Source of the DNA: Spirochaetia bacterium
Lineage (GTDB): Bacteria; Spirochaetota; Leptospiria; Turneriellales; JAOUFE01
Assembly: GCA_029857955.1 (NCBI GenBank)
Contig: JAOUFY010000010.1
Coordinates: forward strand, 1-57,579
Direction of reading: 5' to 3'
Length of the DNA: 57,579 bases
Both the position numbers and the translations under genes were made by a program. Within the stretch, counting starts at the first letter, position 1. Every line of letters begins with the position of its first letter. Shown in pieces: positions 8,125 to 16,577 of this stretch. The notes below the pieces were generated by a model. That model was not told the origin of the DNA. It did not search any database and was given only the letters and a program-made list of their open reading frames with translations.

Positions 8125-9413
8125 TTAACCAGAGAAAACTTTAGATCGTTATCATACAAAACCTGGATTTGATCACCTTTTTGAAACTGATTTGTAGTGA
8201 CGATATTACCTTTAAAATAATTTTCAGTTACAAAGTAAACAGTATTGTCAATAATCTTTTCTATAATTGCCCTGTAAGGTCTATTAGAAGTATTATGGAT
8301 ATAAATTATTTTATTTTTTTCCTGGAGAGCGATCAATTGTTGTACCCTGTTTCTTATTATTTCCCCGTTAATTTCAAAAACAGAGTTTGTAGTGATACTT
8401 GATAATTGTTTTGAAAGTATTTTATCAATTTCACTTCCGGTTCTTTTTGAAAAAGGAAAAATATGAACATTTGAAAACTCCAGTTTTTTAACTAAATTAA
8501 ATGTTTGTTTAAAATCATCATCGGTTTCTCCGGGAAATCCGACGATGACATCTGTACCGATATGGATACCGGGAATTTTGTTTTTAATTAGATAGACAGA
8601 TTCAAAATACTTTTCGGCGCTATAACCTCTGCGCATTGATTTTAAAATATGATTGGAACCGCTTTGCACCGGAATATGCAGAAATTTTGCAAACTTTTCA
8701 GCAGATATAATGTTCAGAAATTCATCGTTTATACAGTCAGGTTCTATTGAACTGATTCTGTAAAAATGATTTCCGTGGATTTCAGCTAATCTTTTTAATA
8801 TATCGTTTAATTTTCCTTGATTTGTTTTATAGTGGCCGATGTTAATTCCTGTTAAAATAATTTCCTGAAAGCCTGATTTAATCAGATTTTGTACTTCAAG
8901 CACGGTATCATCCATATCTCTTGAAACGGCCTTTCCTCTTGACATTGGGATTTTACAATAGGTACATAGTTTATTGCAGCCATCCTGTATTTTTAAATAA
9001 GCTCTGGCGTTTTGATTTAAAGATTGGTTTGAAAGAGGAAAAAGATTGATCGTTTCATCTGTTTGTTTGCCCAAAATAAAATCTGGAATAGTAAACTTTT
9101 TTGCATTTGTAATAACCGTATTTACTTCATCCATTTTTTTTAAAGAATCAGAATCTGTACTCGCGTAACAACCCGTAACAATGATATGTGCATCTGGGTT
9201 TGCCAGTCGGGCTTTTCGGATTGCTTGGCGATTTTTTACATCTGCTCGATTTGTAACAGTACAAGTATTGATTACAATAAAGTCAGCATCTTTTTGGTTT
9301 TGAGTTGTAATTAAATTTAAATCTTTGGAGTTTTTCAATACGCGTGTTTCAAACTGATTCAAGCGACATCCAAAGTCAGCATAAAATACTTTACGTCTTT
9401 TATTTTCAGACAT
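8121..9413 (-). CDS. mtaB: tRNA t6A37 methylthiotransferase MtaB
   Basis: 430-residue radical-SAM methylthiotransferase, which converts t6A37 of tRNA to ms2t6A. The N-terminal UPF0004 domain has the three cluster cysteines Cys16 (FGCRLNQFET), Cys51 (NTCTVTNRAD) and Cys82 (TGCYAS). The radical-SAM triad is Cys146, Cys150 and Cys153 (DGCNKLCTYC). The GCxxNQxE start and CTVTNxAD motif point to MtaB (YqeV) rather than MiaB or RimO. A C-terminal TRAM-like region follows. It is the second gene after the TPR protein gene, with a 7-base gap. Confidence 0.9.
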   Translation of the reverse strand: MSENKRRKVFYADFGCRLNQFETRVLKNSKDLNLITTQNQKDADFIVINTCTVTNRADVKNRQAIRKARLANPDAHIIVTGCYASTDSDSLKKMDEVNTVITNAKKFTIPDFILGKQTDETINLFPLSNQSLNQNARAYLKIQDGCNKLCTYCKIPMSRGKAVSRDMDDTVLEVQNLIKSGFQEIILTGINIGHYKTNQGKLNDILKRLAEIHGNHFYRISSIEPDCINDEFLNIISAEKFAKFLHIPVQSGSNHILKSMRRGYSAEKYFESVYLIKNKIPGIHIGTDVIVGFPGETDDDFKQTFNLVKKLEFSNVHIFPFSKRTGSEIDKILSKQLSSITTNSVFEINGEIIRNRVQQLIALQEKNKIIYIHNTSNRPYRAIIEKIIDNTVYFVTENYFKGNIVTTNQFQKGDQIQVLYDNDLKFSLVN

Positions 9414-9420
9414 GGACGAA

Positions 9421-10287
9421 TTAATTTGATTTGATCGAACTTACGTTTGTAATATTCATTTCAATGATGTTTTTAAATTCATCAACTATACCCTTCGTGT
9501 TTTTTGCTTTATTAAAATTTTCAATAGCTTGACTTTTTAAATATTCAGCCTGTTTGGGATCTGTACTTATTGATTTTTCGCTCCATTTAGTATAAATATA
9601 GCCAAGCAAGTTATATGCATAAACATTATCATTACGCATTGCAATTGCCCATTGCATGGCAAGTTCTGCTTTTTCATAATTTTCAAGCAATAGCTGACTT
9701 CTTGCTTCAAGCGTCATGGCTTCAAGTTTATCTTTAATTCCAGTGCCTGTTTGCTCAAATGCAGATTTAGCCAATTGAGCATACTTAAGAGATTCTTCAG
9801 GAAACCCTTTCATAAGTTGAATACGCGAATAAATATTATATAATTTAGATGGAATAGGGGTATTTGCTTGTTGCATATATGAAAGAGCCGTTTGAATATA
9901 CAATTCAGCATAATTATAATTTCTTTCCTGGATTTTTAACAATGCAAGATCCATATATGCCTCAGGGCTATTGGGTTTTACATAAATTGCAGCTTGAAAA
10001 TGTGTTGTAGCTGAGTCAAAATTTCCAAGTTTCCAGTGATTATGTGCTGCAAGGTATCTTAATTTATAATGATTCATATCTGATTTTATTACATGACGAA
10101 TATATTTTAAGGATTCTTCGTATGCCTGTTTATCAAACTCTGACAGAGCAAGTTTATATACTTTTTCAATATATTCTGGGCTGGCGTTTTCCATTTCATC
10201 ATTAAAGTTGGTAATTTCTTGTGAATAAATTTTAAAAGTAATTACTAAAAAAGTTATAATCAGTAAATGTTTTTTTATCATGATCAT
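9421..10287 (-). CDS. secreted TPR protein
   Basis: 288 residues. A signal peptide (about 1-22, hydrophobic stretch LLIITFLVITFKIYS) is followed by tetratricopeptide repeats, with recognisable units such as ALSEFDKQAYEESLKYIRHV and HFQAAIYVKPNSPEAYMDLA. There are about four or five repeats in all. TPR arrays bind other proteins, so a periplasmic scaffold is likely; the partner is unknown. The gene lies 7 bases upstream of mtaB in the same operon, which looks like shared transcription rather than shared function. It is divergent from the SpoIID-like gene. Confidence 0.75.
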   Translation of the reverse strand: MIMIKKHLLIITFLVITFKIYSQEITNFNDEMENASPEYIEKVYKLALSEFDKQAYEESLKYIRHVIKSDMNHYKLRYLAAHNHWKLGNFDSATTHFQAAIYVKPNSPEAYMDLALLKIQERNYNYAELYIQTALSYMQQANTPIPSKLYNIYSRIQLMKGFPEESLKYAQLAKSAFEQTGTGIKDKLEAMTLEARSQLLLENYEKAELAMQWAIAMRNDNVYAYNLLGYIYTKWSEKSISTDPKQAEYLKSQAIENFNKAKNTKGIVDEFKNIIEMNITNVSSIKSN

Positions 10288-10418
10288 GCAAAGAGGTTAG
10301 TGCTAAATGACCTGTCAAGTATTATGCGTTAAGTGATTATGAGCTATTGCATTAAAATATAACCTTTTTAACCAATAAAAACGTGTATATTCTTTAAAAA
10401 GTTCCGATTATAAATATA

Positions 10419-11525
10419 ATGAAGTATTTAACGGCTATTATATTGTCTATTTCATTTGTTACTTCATGCGCTCCACCGCCAGGGTGGAAAAGTAAATCAA
10501 GGTTATTTTCGCAATCAACACACGCTTCTGGAAAAAATTTAAAAGATAGTCAAACAGTAAGGGTGCTAATATATCAAGGAACTGCTGTTAAAATAGATTC
10601 AAATTCCAAGTATGAATTTCGCAATACGCAAAATGAAGTTATTAAAGGTAACGGCGGATATCTTCCAAAATCGTCAGGTAAATTTATAAGCGAAAACGGT
10701 GAATTTACCTTAAACAAAAATATATATTATGGTGAAGTGTTGGTTTTAAATGACAATCATCAATTTTCATACATCAATCATGTACCCATGGAAGAATATT
10801 TAATTTCTGTAGTCGGACATGAAATGAGTCCGAAGTGGCCGTTAGATGCCTTAAAGGCACAAGCGGTAGTTGCCAGAACATATGTAGCACAAAAAATGAT
10901 AGAAAATCATGAGAAATTATATGACATTGGAATAACAACCAAAGACCAGGTTTATGGTGGAAAACAAGAGGGGGACGAGGTCGTAAGACAGGCAATTGCT
11001 GAAACAAGATCTCAGGTGATTATTTACAAAGGTGAAATGGCAAAAGTTTTTTTTCACTCTTGTTGTGGAGGGGAGACCGCTTCATCAGCTGAAGTCTGGC
11101 ATGAAGATTTACCTTATTTACAGAAGAGGACATGTAATTTTAAAGATTCACCGGAATATAACTGGAAACTGGTTTTATCAAAAAAAGAGATGGAAGATAA
11201 ACTTGGGATTTCAGGAATTAGTCAAATTATTGTAAAAGACCGGACAGAATCAAAACGTGTTAAAAACATTGGAATTACGTCAGGTGGAAAACAAAATGAG
11301 ATTTCTGCATCTGAATTTAGAACTAAGATAGGAGTAGAAAAAATTCGTTCTACCAGATTTGGAATGAAAATTAAAGATAACACCGTAATTATAAAAGGTC
11401 ATGGATATGGTCATGGTGTTGGGTTGTGCCAATGGTGTTCAAAAATAATGGCTGAAAAAAGATCCATGAAATATCGAAGTATTTTAAGATACTTTTTCCC
11501 TGGAACACATATAAGGACTATTTAA
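10419..11525 (+). CDS. SpoIID/LytB-domain lipoprotein
   Basis: 368 residues. The N-terminus has a lipoprotein signal with lipobox VTSC (Cys17). The SpoIID domain (PF08486) is clear: VPMEEYLISVVGHEMSPKWP at about 122-141, ALKAQAVVARTYV (144-156), the FFHSCCGGETASSAEVW segment, and the C-terminal GHGYGHGVGLCQW. In B. subtilis SpoIID is a lytic transglycosylase acting on stem-free glycan; family members in non-sporulating bacteria probably trim or bind denuded glycan strands, for example at division. An acidic residue in the EEY/HEM region is the probable catalyst. The stop overlaps that of the convergent neighbour by 4 bases. Confidence 0.87.
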   Translation: MKYLTAIILSISFVTSCAPPPGWKSKSRLFSQSTHASGKNLKDSQTVRVLIYQGTAVKIDSNSKYEFRNTQNEVIKGNGGYLPKSSGKFISENGEFTLNKNIYYGEVLVLNDNHQFSYINHVPMEEYLISVVGHEMSPKWPLDALKAQAVVARTYVAQKMIENHEKLYDIGITTKDQVYGGKQEGDEVVRQAIAETRSQVIIYKGEMAKVFFHSCCGGETASSAEVWHEDLPYLQKRTCNFKDSPEYNWKLVLSKKEMEDKLGISGISQIIVKDRTESKRVKNIGITSGGKQNEISASEFRTKIGVEKIRSTRFGMKIKDNTVIIKGHGYGHGVGLCQWCSKIMAEKRSMKYRSILRYFFPGTHIRTI

Positions 11526-12352
11526 AAAAAAGTAATAGCATCTTCATCATTTTCATGTCGTGTTTTATTGATCTGGAAAATATTTTTATCACCTTTTACT
11601 TCATGAATATCCAATCCGCTCATAATTCGTTGTATGTTGATCATATATTGGTTTATTTGATCCATCTGCTGTGAAATAAGATCAAAACTCTGACTATCTA
11701 TAGTAAGCACCTGCTTAATTGTTTTCTTGATCGATTCAAGTGATTCTGATGCATTCGGCAAATCTAATTTAATACTCTCAATATCAGGAAGAAGATTAGA
11801 AAGTTTTGCAATCATACTTTCTCCGGTATCATTTAATGAAAATTGTGTATGACCGAGTTTTGCAAGTACTCCATCTTTATCAATCATGTTTTGTATGACT
11901 GTACGGCCTTTGTCCATTTCTCCTTCTATTCGTGTATTTGTATTTCTAAGTCGACTTGATAGAATTTGCGCTGCTCCCTTGTAAAAAGCTGCAGAAAATA
12001 CAAAATCGTCAGCTAATAATTTATTAAATACATCACGTTTGCATAGAAGCATAATAACTTTATCTGACCCTGCTTTTAAAGTTGCTGAAGAGGTCTCATT
12101 TTCAATAAGCGACATTTCTCCAAAAGAACTTCCGCCTTTTAGTGTTGCAATGAGTATATCCGATGAACGTGCAAAAACTTCAACTTCACCTTCAGCTATA
12201 ACGAATAGTCCAGGAACATCTTCTCCATAATTGATGATCGTATCACCTTTTGATTTTTTAACAATGGTGAATGTCGGTCTCATTTTTTTTGAAAAAGAAG
12301 AACTGATAAAATTAAAGAATGGTAACTCTGATAAACGCAATCTATATTCCAT
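11522..12352 (-). CDS. cyclic-nucleotide-binding-domain protein without DNA-binding domain
   Basis: 276 residues. Residues about 30-145 form a cNMP-binding beta-roll, with IINYGEDVPGLFVIAEGEVEV and the phosphate-binding cassette FGEMSLIENETSSA. The cassette Arg that normally binds the cyclic phosphate (RSA or RTA) is Ser here (SSA), so nucleotide binding is doubtful. The remainder is helical and has no helix-turn-helix, so it is not a Crp-type regulator. A role as an adaptor or a sensor for something else is inference. It is convergent with the SpoIID-like gene. Confidence 0.78.
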   Translation of the reverse strand: MEYRLRLSELPFFNFISSSFSKKMRPTFTIVKKSKGDTIINYGEDVPGLFVIAEGEVEVFARSSDILIATLKGGSSFGEMSLIENETSSATLKAGSDKVIMLLCKRDVFNKLLADDFVFSAAFYKGAAQILSSRLRNTNTRIEGEMDKGRTVIQNMIDKDGVLAKLGHTQFSLNDTGESMIAKLSNLLPDIESIKLDLPNASESLESIKKTIKQVLTIDSQSFDLISQQMDQINQYMINIQRIMSGLDIHEVKGDKNIFQINKTRHENDEDAITFF

Positions 12353-12443
12353 ATGTTGTTACAATTTATATTAAATCTATACTTACGAGTATTTTTTTTA
12401 TATTTTTATAAACATATTAAATTTTTATTATTTATGTAGAGAG

Positions 12444-12584
12444 CGTCCCAAAATCCATCCATGGATTTTTAAGATGCACGCTTTTTGCGAACAAAGCCCG
12501 CAAAAAGCTGCATTTTTGTGATCTCAGCTCACAAAAATGCCGGTACATCCCTATACCGGAAGAGCGCGCCCAAGTTTTGGGACG
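12444..12584. repeat. 141-bp multi-hairpin (REP/MITE-like) element
   Basis: An outer 10-bp perfect inverted repeat (CGTCCCAAAA at 12444-12453, TTTTGGGACG at 12575-12584) encloses four inner inverted repeats. A: 12451-12458/12461-12468, centred on CCATCCATGG. B: CTTTTTGCG 12481-12489 with CGCAAAAAG 12499-12507, extendable by TGCA on both sides. C: GCATTTTTGTGA 12510-12521 with TCACAAAAATGC 12529-12540. D: CCGGTA 12540-12545 with TACCGG 12554-12559. The element is GC-richer than its flanks. The loops of A and D share the word CATCC. No reading frame crosses it. Confidence 0.75.
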
Positions 12585-12753
12585 TGTTCTTAATAATCTC
12601 TGCTTAATCATGTTTTGGCTAGAATTTAAATTATTTCCATAAATTATATTTGGTTATACAATTACTGCAAGAACAACTTTCAATTTTGATTAAATTAAAA
12701 TTAATTTCGTCATCAGATTATTTTTATAACCCCTATTTTACAATTTAAGTAAA

Positions 12754-12782
12754 TTGAAAAATAACATTACGCATTTGACAAT
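12754..12782 (+). promoter_or_regulatory. candidate promoter of the small secreted protein gene
   Basis: TTGAAA (12754-12759) and GACAAT (12777-12782) are 17 bases apart. An overlapping perfect -35 word, TTGACA, is at 12775-12780, but it has only a poor -10 at standard spacing. Either way transcription would start in or just before the tandem hairpins. Confidence 0.3.
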
Positions 12783-12785
12783 AAA

Positions 12786-12829
12786 TATCCATAAAAATTT
12801 ATGGATAAGATCTAAAAATAATTTAGATC
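12786..12829 (+). promoter_or_regulatory. two tandem hairpins in the leader of the 12843 gene
   Basis: Hairpin 1 has perfect 10-bp arms (12786-12795 and 12798-12807). Hairpin 2 has perfect 8-bp arms (GATCTAAA 12809-12816, TTTAGATC 12822-12829) and a five-base loop. The ribosome binding site AAGGATG starts two bases later and the ATG is at 12843. The position suggests control of mRNA stability or translation, or operator sites if they act as DNA. Confidence 0.5.
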
Positions 12830-12842
12830 AAAGGATGATAAA

Positions 12843-13088
12843 ATGATTAAAAAAACGATTATTGCATTAGTGACTTTATCACTTTTCTCAACAGCGTATT
12901 TTGCAGATGAAAAAAAGGAACCAAATGAGAGTGAATCTTCAAAATCAGATGAAAACTATGGCAAGAAACATTCTGAAGAGGTAAACAAGGGCAAACAAGG
13001 CGAGAAAATGCGTAAAGAACATGCAAATAAACACGCTCATAACCCAGGTGATAGCAAGCAACAATCAGGACATAGCAAGAATAAATAA
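12843..13088 (+). CDS. small secreted, highly charged protein
   Basis: 81 residues: a clear signal peptide (about 1-20, KKTIIALVTLSLFSTAYF, cut near AYFA-DE) and a mature part of about 60 residues made almost only of Lys, Glu, Ser, Asn, His, Gly and Asp, with no hydrophobic core. It is probably disordered and periplasmic or extracellular. Several His residues (HANKHAHN, HS) could bind metal, which is speculation. I do not recognise a family. The start is supported by AAGGATGATAAA. The gene has its own hairpin leader and a strong terminator, so it looks like a real single-gene unit. Confidence 0.7.
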   Translation: MIKKTIIALVTLSLFSTAYFADEKKEPNESESSKSDENYGKKHSEEVNKGKQGEKMRKEHANKHAHNPGDSKQQSGHSKNK

Positions 13089-13106
13089 GAAATCCTGATT
13101 CACATA

Positions 13107-13135
13107 CATACGCCCTTATTGGGCGTATGTTTTTA
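13107..13135 (+). terminator. intrinsic terminator
   Basis: ACATACGCCC (13107-13116) and GGGCGTATGT (13122-13131) form a perfect 10-bp stem with loop TTATT, followed by TTTT. It ends the small secreted protein gene. The next ATG is only 14 bases beyond, leaving no room for a promoter between. Confidence 0.85.
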
Positions 13136-13148
13136 AATCGTAATAAAT

Positions 13149-14075
13149 ATGAATTTTTTTAAGGTTATTTTAGTTATTTATTTATTAAGTATCAGTTCGA
13201 TATATTCATGGTCTATTACATCTGGTCTAAAAGGCGGTTTTTCATATGGATACATCACTTCACCTGATGCAAGTGTTCATGTTGGTGTTGATAATCAGTT
13301 CTCTGAAATTATCGAAGCTGGCTTAATGGGAGGCTATAATTATAATGATGTCATTTATGATGGAAATGGCAATCATCTTTTTATAAATACTTTCAATATA
13401 AATGGTGATGTGATTGTAACGCCAATTGAAAAATGGGAAATATCAATATTTCCTTTATTTTCAATTGCAAAAAATTTTACCAATGCGGGTGGAACACTCG
13501 AAGGTAAATTATATGCAGAAAAATTTAATACAGGTTTATTTGCAGGCTATAGCAAAAAGTCATATATTTACCCCATTGGAAACATTAATGTAATGATTGA
13601 TAGCCCCATCGCAGGAATTTACTTTACTTATTATATCAACCACATGTTAGATTTAAATTTTACAGGAAACTATAATTTAAGTATTTATAATACCAGCGGT
13701 AGTTTCAGTGAATATTTATTGGGCGGAGGCTTATCTTGGTATCCGGATAAAAAATTAATAATTGGAGCAGATATTTTATGTGGCTTTGATTCAGCAAGTT
13801 ATACAATGCTTGGTTTCGATGCTAATGTTGTATATAAAATTATAGAGCCATTGTCATTTCGATTGGATGGAAGTTTTAAAAGTTATAATAGCTCATTAAT
13901 GAATAATTCTACAACCACGCAAACTACAGGAGGTAGGCCACGCGCTGGTTCTCAAACGACGTCATCTGCAGGCGGTGGAGTAAATGGCAAAAACTTTCGC
14001 ACTACAAGTTCTAATTTTAATGAGTTTTACGCTTCGTTTGGTATAAAATATACTTTTGATTTTTCAAAAAAATAA
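13149..14075 (+). CDS. outer-membrane beta-barrel protein
   Basis: 308 residues. A signal peptide (about 1-20, ending SIYSW) is followed by alternating beta-strand sequence rich in Gly, Tyr, Asn and aromatic residues, as in small outer-membrane barrels. The last strand, YASFGIKYTFDFSKK, has the spacing of a barrel C-terminus. A Thr/Gly/Ser-rich loop (about 255-285, with TTTQTTGGRPRAGSQTT) lies before it and is probably surface-exposed. No specific family is recognised. There is no good ribosome binding site, and the terminator of the previous gene ends just upstream, so expression may depend on read-through. Confidence 0.65.
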   Translation: MNFFKVILVIYLLSISSIYSWSITSGLKGGFSYGYITSPDASVHVGVDNQFSEIIEAGLMGGYNYNDVIYDGNGNHLFINTFNINGDVIVTPIEKWEISIFPLFSIAKNFTNAGGTLEGKLYAEKFNTGLFAGYSKKSYIYPIGNINVMIDSPIAGIYFTYYINHMLDLNFTGNYNLSIYNTSGSFSEYLLGGGLSWYPDKKLIIGADILCGFDSASYTMLGFDANVVYKIIEPLSFRLDGSFKSYNSSLMNNSTTTQTTGGRPRAGSQTTSSAGGGVNGKNFRTTSSNFNEFYASFGIKYTFDFSKK

Positions 14076-14368
14076 CTTATACGCGCGTCTTTATAATAAT
14101 TTCATAATGACGCGCTATTTCGCAAGTCTGTATAATTTGAGCCTGGGTAAATATTCTCATAAAATATACTGTACAAACCTTTGTTTAATACTTAACAAGT
14201 TTTCGTGTTTTACAAAAGTTCAAAATGGATGCGTCAACCGCTTCACGTTTGAAATTTAAAAAAATAAACAGGTATCACATCAGGTTATTGTAATCAGGAA
14301 TATTTTAAATTTTATAAATGATAAAATTAAATACTAAGTATTGCTTTATGATTAAATAAAATTAAATA
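14076..14368. other. gene-free stretch with an inverted repeat and a promoter-like site
   Basis: No convincing gene; a 67-codon frame here has no start signal or protein-like composition. An inverted repeat GCGCGTC (14083-14089) / GACGCGC (14109-14115) lies just after the barrel gene but has no T-run. ATGACG (14107-14112) and a perfect TATAAT (14131-14136) are 18 bases apart and could start a short untranslated transcript. Confidence 0.35.
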
Positions 14369-15982
14369 TCAAGAATTGTTATTTCTTCTTTTTTTACGGT
14401 AAAATATGTTTAAAAAAAGATGCCATTCGGATATGTTAAAAATGTGTGCTAAAAATAAGTATGAAAGTATACTTACAGGCATGGCTATAAGTAGTTGGCG
14501 AATATACGAAAGATGACTAAAATAAAAGAACATCGATAACATCAGCGTACCTAATATTAAATTTATTAAAATAATTTTTCCGACATCAAAAAGCTTGTCT
14601 TTGGTGAATGAAAAATAACCTGCCTTGTAAAGTCTTTGGAGATAGATTACACAACCTGCAAAACCTGCGATTGTCGAAGCCAGAGCTAGACCGGCATGAT
14701 AAAGGTATTTCATTAAAATTAAACATAGAGCTATGTTTATAATAAGTACTCCAATGGTGATCATTGCTGGATCTTTTGAATTTTTTTGAGCATACATGGA
14801 TGACATAAATAGTTTTTGAAGACTAAATGCCAGAATCCCCGGTGCATAATAAATTAATGCAATTGCAGTTATATGTGTTGAATTTTTATCAAACTCACCG
14901 CGTTCAAATAATAACCCAATTATAGGTACTGCATAAATTACCATCCCAATGGCTGCGGGTAATATTAAAAAGAAATTTAAACCAATGGCAGTCCATATAC
15001 TTTCTTTAAATTCATCCACTCGCTTTTCAACAAAAAGTCTTGAAAATTGAGGCATGCTAGCCGTTGAAATTGCAATTCCAAAAATACCCATTGGCAAATG
15101 AATGAGTCTATGAGAGTAGGTAAGGGCGGCGACAGCTCCTGGTATAATATAACTTACCGAGGTTGCCAGAAAAATATCGATTAGCTGAGCTAATTCCTGA
15201 ACGGCGCTTCCGAGAGATGCCGGCAGCATCATGTTGTATAAATTTTTTACAACAGGGTGTTTAAATTTAAAAGAAAATCGTGGCGATGTATTATGGCGCC
15301 TTGTCACCAGCACTTGAAAAATTAATTGAACAATGGCGGCTAAAATGGTAGTATACGAAAAAAGGTAAATTAAATATTCTGCATCAGGAATATTATCTTG
15401 AAAGTGTTTTGCATACCAAAGGTATCCACCGAAGGTAACAATGACAACTCCATTTAACAGAGCCGGTCCAACTGACGCTGCCCAGAAAAGTCCATGCGAA
15501 TATTGAATTGCCATGTAGATGGAAATTAAACTCATCAATAAAATATACGGAAATAAAATCCGAGTTAATTCTATGGTTAAATTTGAAAGATGAATGTCGT
15601 TTTTCAATTCACTTAAGAGGTAGGGTAACAGTATAGGAGTTAAGAACCAAACAATCAGGGATAATACACTTAAGATAATGGTAAATAAAGTAATTACAAT
15701 TCCAGATGCAAGATGAGCTTCTTTTATATCTTTGTGTTTGTATTGATCATAAATAGGAAGAAATGATTGCGATAAAGCGCCCTCTGCGACAAGATTTCTT
15801 AACATATTGGGGATACGAAAAGCAATGTCAAAAGCTACTGCATAGGCGCTTGTTCCAAAAGCGTAGGCTTTTAAGGAATCTCTGGCAAGACCTAGTAGTC
15901 TTGATAGCATTGTGTATAAAGAAAAAATAGATGTATTTGCGACAGTTTCTTTTTTATTATTTTTATGATTGGACTTATTCAT
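14369..15982 (-). CDS. murJ: lipid II flippase MurJ (MviN)
   Basis: 537 residues with about 14 membrane segments. The MviN/MurJ signature is clear near the N-terminus (SLYTMLSRLLGLARDSLKAY, RIPNMLRNLVAEGALSQSFLP), including the conserved Arg residues lining the cavity. Members move lipid II to the outer face of the inner membrane for peptidoglycan synthesis. The start codon overlaps the end of the lptC-like gene by 8 bases, so the two are translationally coupled. The length is normal. Confidence 0.95.
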   Translation of the reverse strand: MNKSNHKNNKKETVANTSIFSLYTMLSRLLGLARDSLKAYAFGTSAYAVAFDIAFRIPNMLRNLVAEGALSQSFLPIYDQYKHKDIKEAHLASGIVITLFTIILSVLSLIVWFLTPILLPYLLSELKNDIHLSNLTIELTRILFPYILLMSLISIYMAIQYSHGLFWAASVGPALLNGVVIVTFGGYLWYAKHFQDNIPDAEYLIYLFSYTTILAAIVQLIFQVLVTRRHNTSPRFSFKFKHPVVKNLYNMMLPASLGSAVQELAQLIDIFLATSVSYIIPGAVAALTYSHRLIHLPMGIFGIAISTASMPQFSRLFVEKRVDEFKESIWTAIGLNFFLILPAAIGMVIYAVPIIGLLFERGEFDKNSTHITAIALIYYAPGILAFSLQKLFMSSMYAQKNSKDPAMITIGVLIINIALCLILMKYLYHAGLALASTIAGFAGCVIYLQRLYKAGYFSFTKDKLFDVGKIILINLILGTLMLSMFFYFSHLSYIRQLLIAMPVSILSYLFLAHIFNISEWHLFLNIFYRKKRRNNNS

Positions 15983-16511
15983 TTTTAATTGTATGGACTC
16001 CTACTGGATGGTAAATAACAATTTTACTTAAACTTCCGTTAGCTTTCATTCCTTTTCCCTGAATGACTTCACCATCAGAATAGGCAATTTTTACAGGTAA
16101 ATTTGTAGAAAGTTCCTCTTTTTTATTGTCCCAGAAAAGGATATTGGTATAGAGCTCTCTGCCATTTGAAGATTTTATCTCAATGTTCCCTTTTAAATTT
16201 AAATCATTTGTATTTCTGTTCATTGTTGCGCTTTCGCAGGTCAATACCGAAGTATCATTTTTATTTTCATGATACGTCATTTGTATTCCTTCCATTTCAA
16301 CTTTATAGTCTGAATAAATAATATAAGATGTATCAGCTTTTAATGACCAGTTCAGACTTTGATTTTTATAACCTTCAGCAGTAAAATTTTTAATTACAAT
16401 GTCGACGTTTTCAGGTTCACCTGTATCAGGAACATTTAAAAAATATACGTCCTTTTTTTTGCACTGACTTAACAAAAGAGACATAACTAGTATATAAAAT
16501 ATATTTTTCAT
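15975..16511 (-). CDS. lptC: LptC-like LPS-export lipoprotein
   Basis: 178 residues, with a lipoprotein signal ending in lipobox LSQC (Cys17) followed by Lys residues. The body has the repeated beta-strand style of LptC/LptA (PF06835): VDIVIKNFTAEGYKNQSLNW, MNRNTNDLNLKGNIEIKSSNG, LPVKIAYSDGEVIQGKGMKA. LptC links the LptB2FG transporter to the LptA bridge that takes LPS to the outer membrane. In this lineage it seems to be lipid-anchored rather than held by a transmembrane helix. It overlaps murJ by 8 bases; the Hcp-like gene ends 66 bases before it. Confidence 0.78.
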   Translation of the reverse strand: MKNIFYILVMSLLLSQCKKKDVYFLNVPDTGEPENVDIVIKNFTAEGYKNQSLNWSLKADTSYIIYSDYKVEMEGIQMTYHENKNDTSVLTCESATMNRNTNDLNLKGNIEIKSSNGRELYTNILFWDNKKEELSTNLPVKIAYSDGEVIQGKGMKANGSLSKIVIYHPVGVHTIKNE

Positions 16512-16577
16512 TGTTTTAATGATCAGGAGTCTATTAGATGATAAGTGGTCAATAAGATTAGGTGTAGTTGAATTTAA

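Larger units (their letters stand above)
12353..12843. other. 491-bp gene-free region with dense secondary structure
   Basis: No convincing coding frame. It holds the multi-hairpin element at 12444-12584, promoter-like boxes at 12754-12782 and two tandem hairpins at 12786-12829 that lead into the next gene. 12590-12750 is very AT-rich with no further structure that I can support. Confidence 0.6.

Noticed and set aside
10419..11525. Evidence for endospore formation from SpoIID and GerM-like genes
   Set aside because: SpoIID domains are common in non-sporulating bacteria, and the window shows a diderm LPS-type envelope with no true sporulation regulators.
12444..12584. attC recombination site or simple terminator
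   Set aside because: It lacks the GTTRRRY/RYYYAAC ends of attC, and no T-run follows any of the stems in a terminator layout.
14056..14259. 67-codon frame after the beta-barrel gene
   Set aside because: Its start lies inside the barrel gene, it has no ribosome binding site and its composition is not protein-like.
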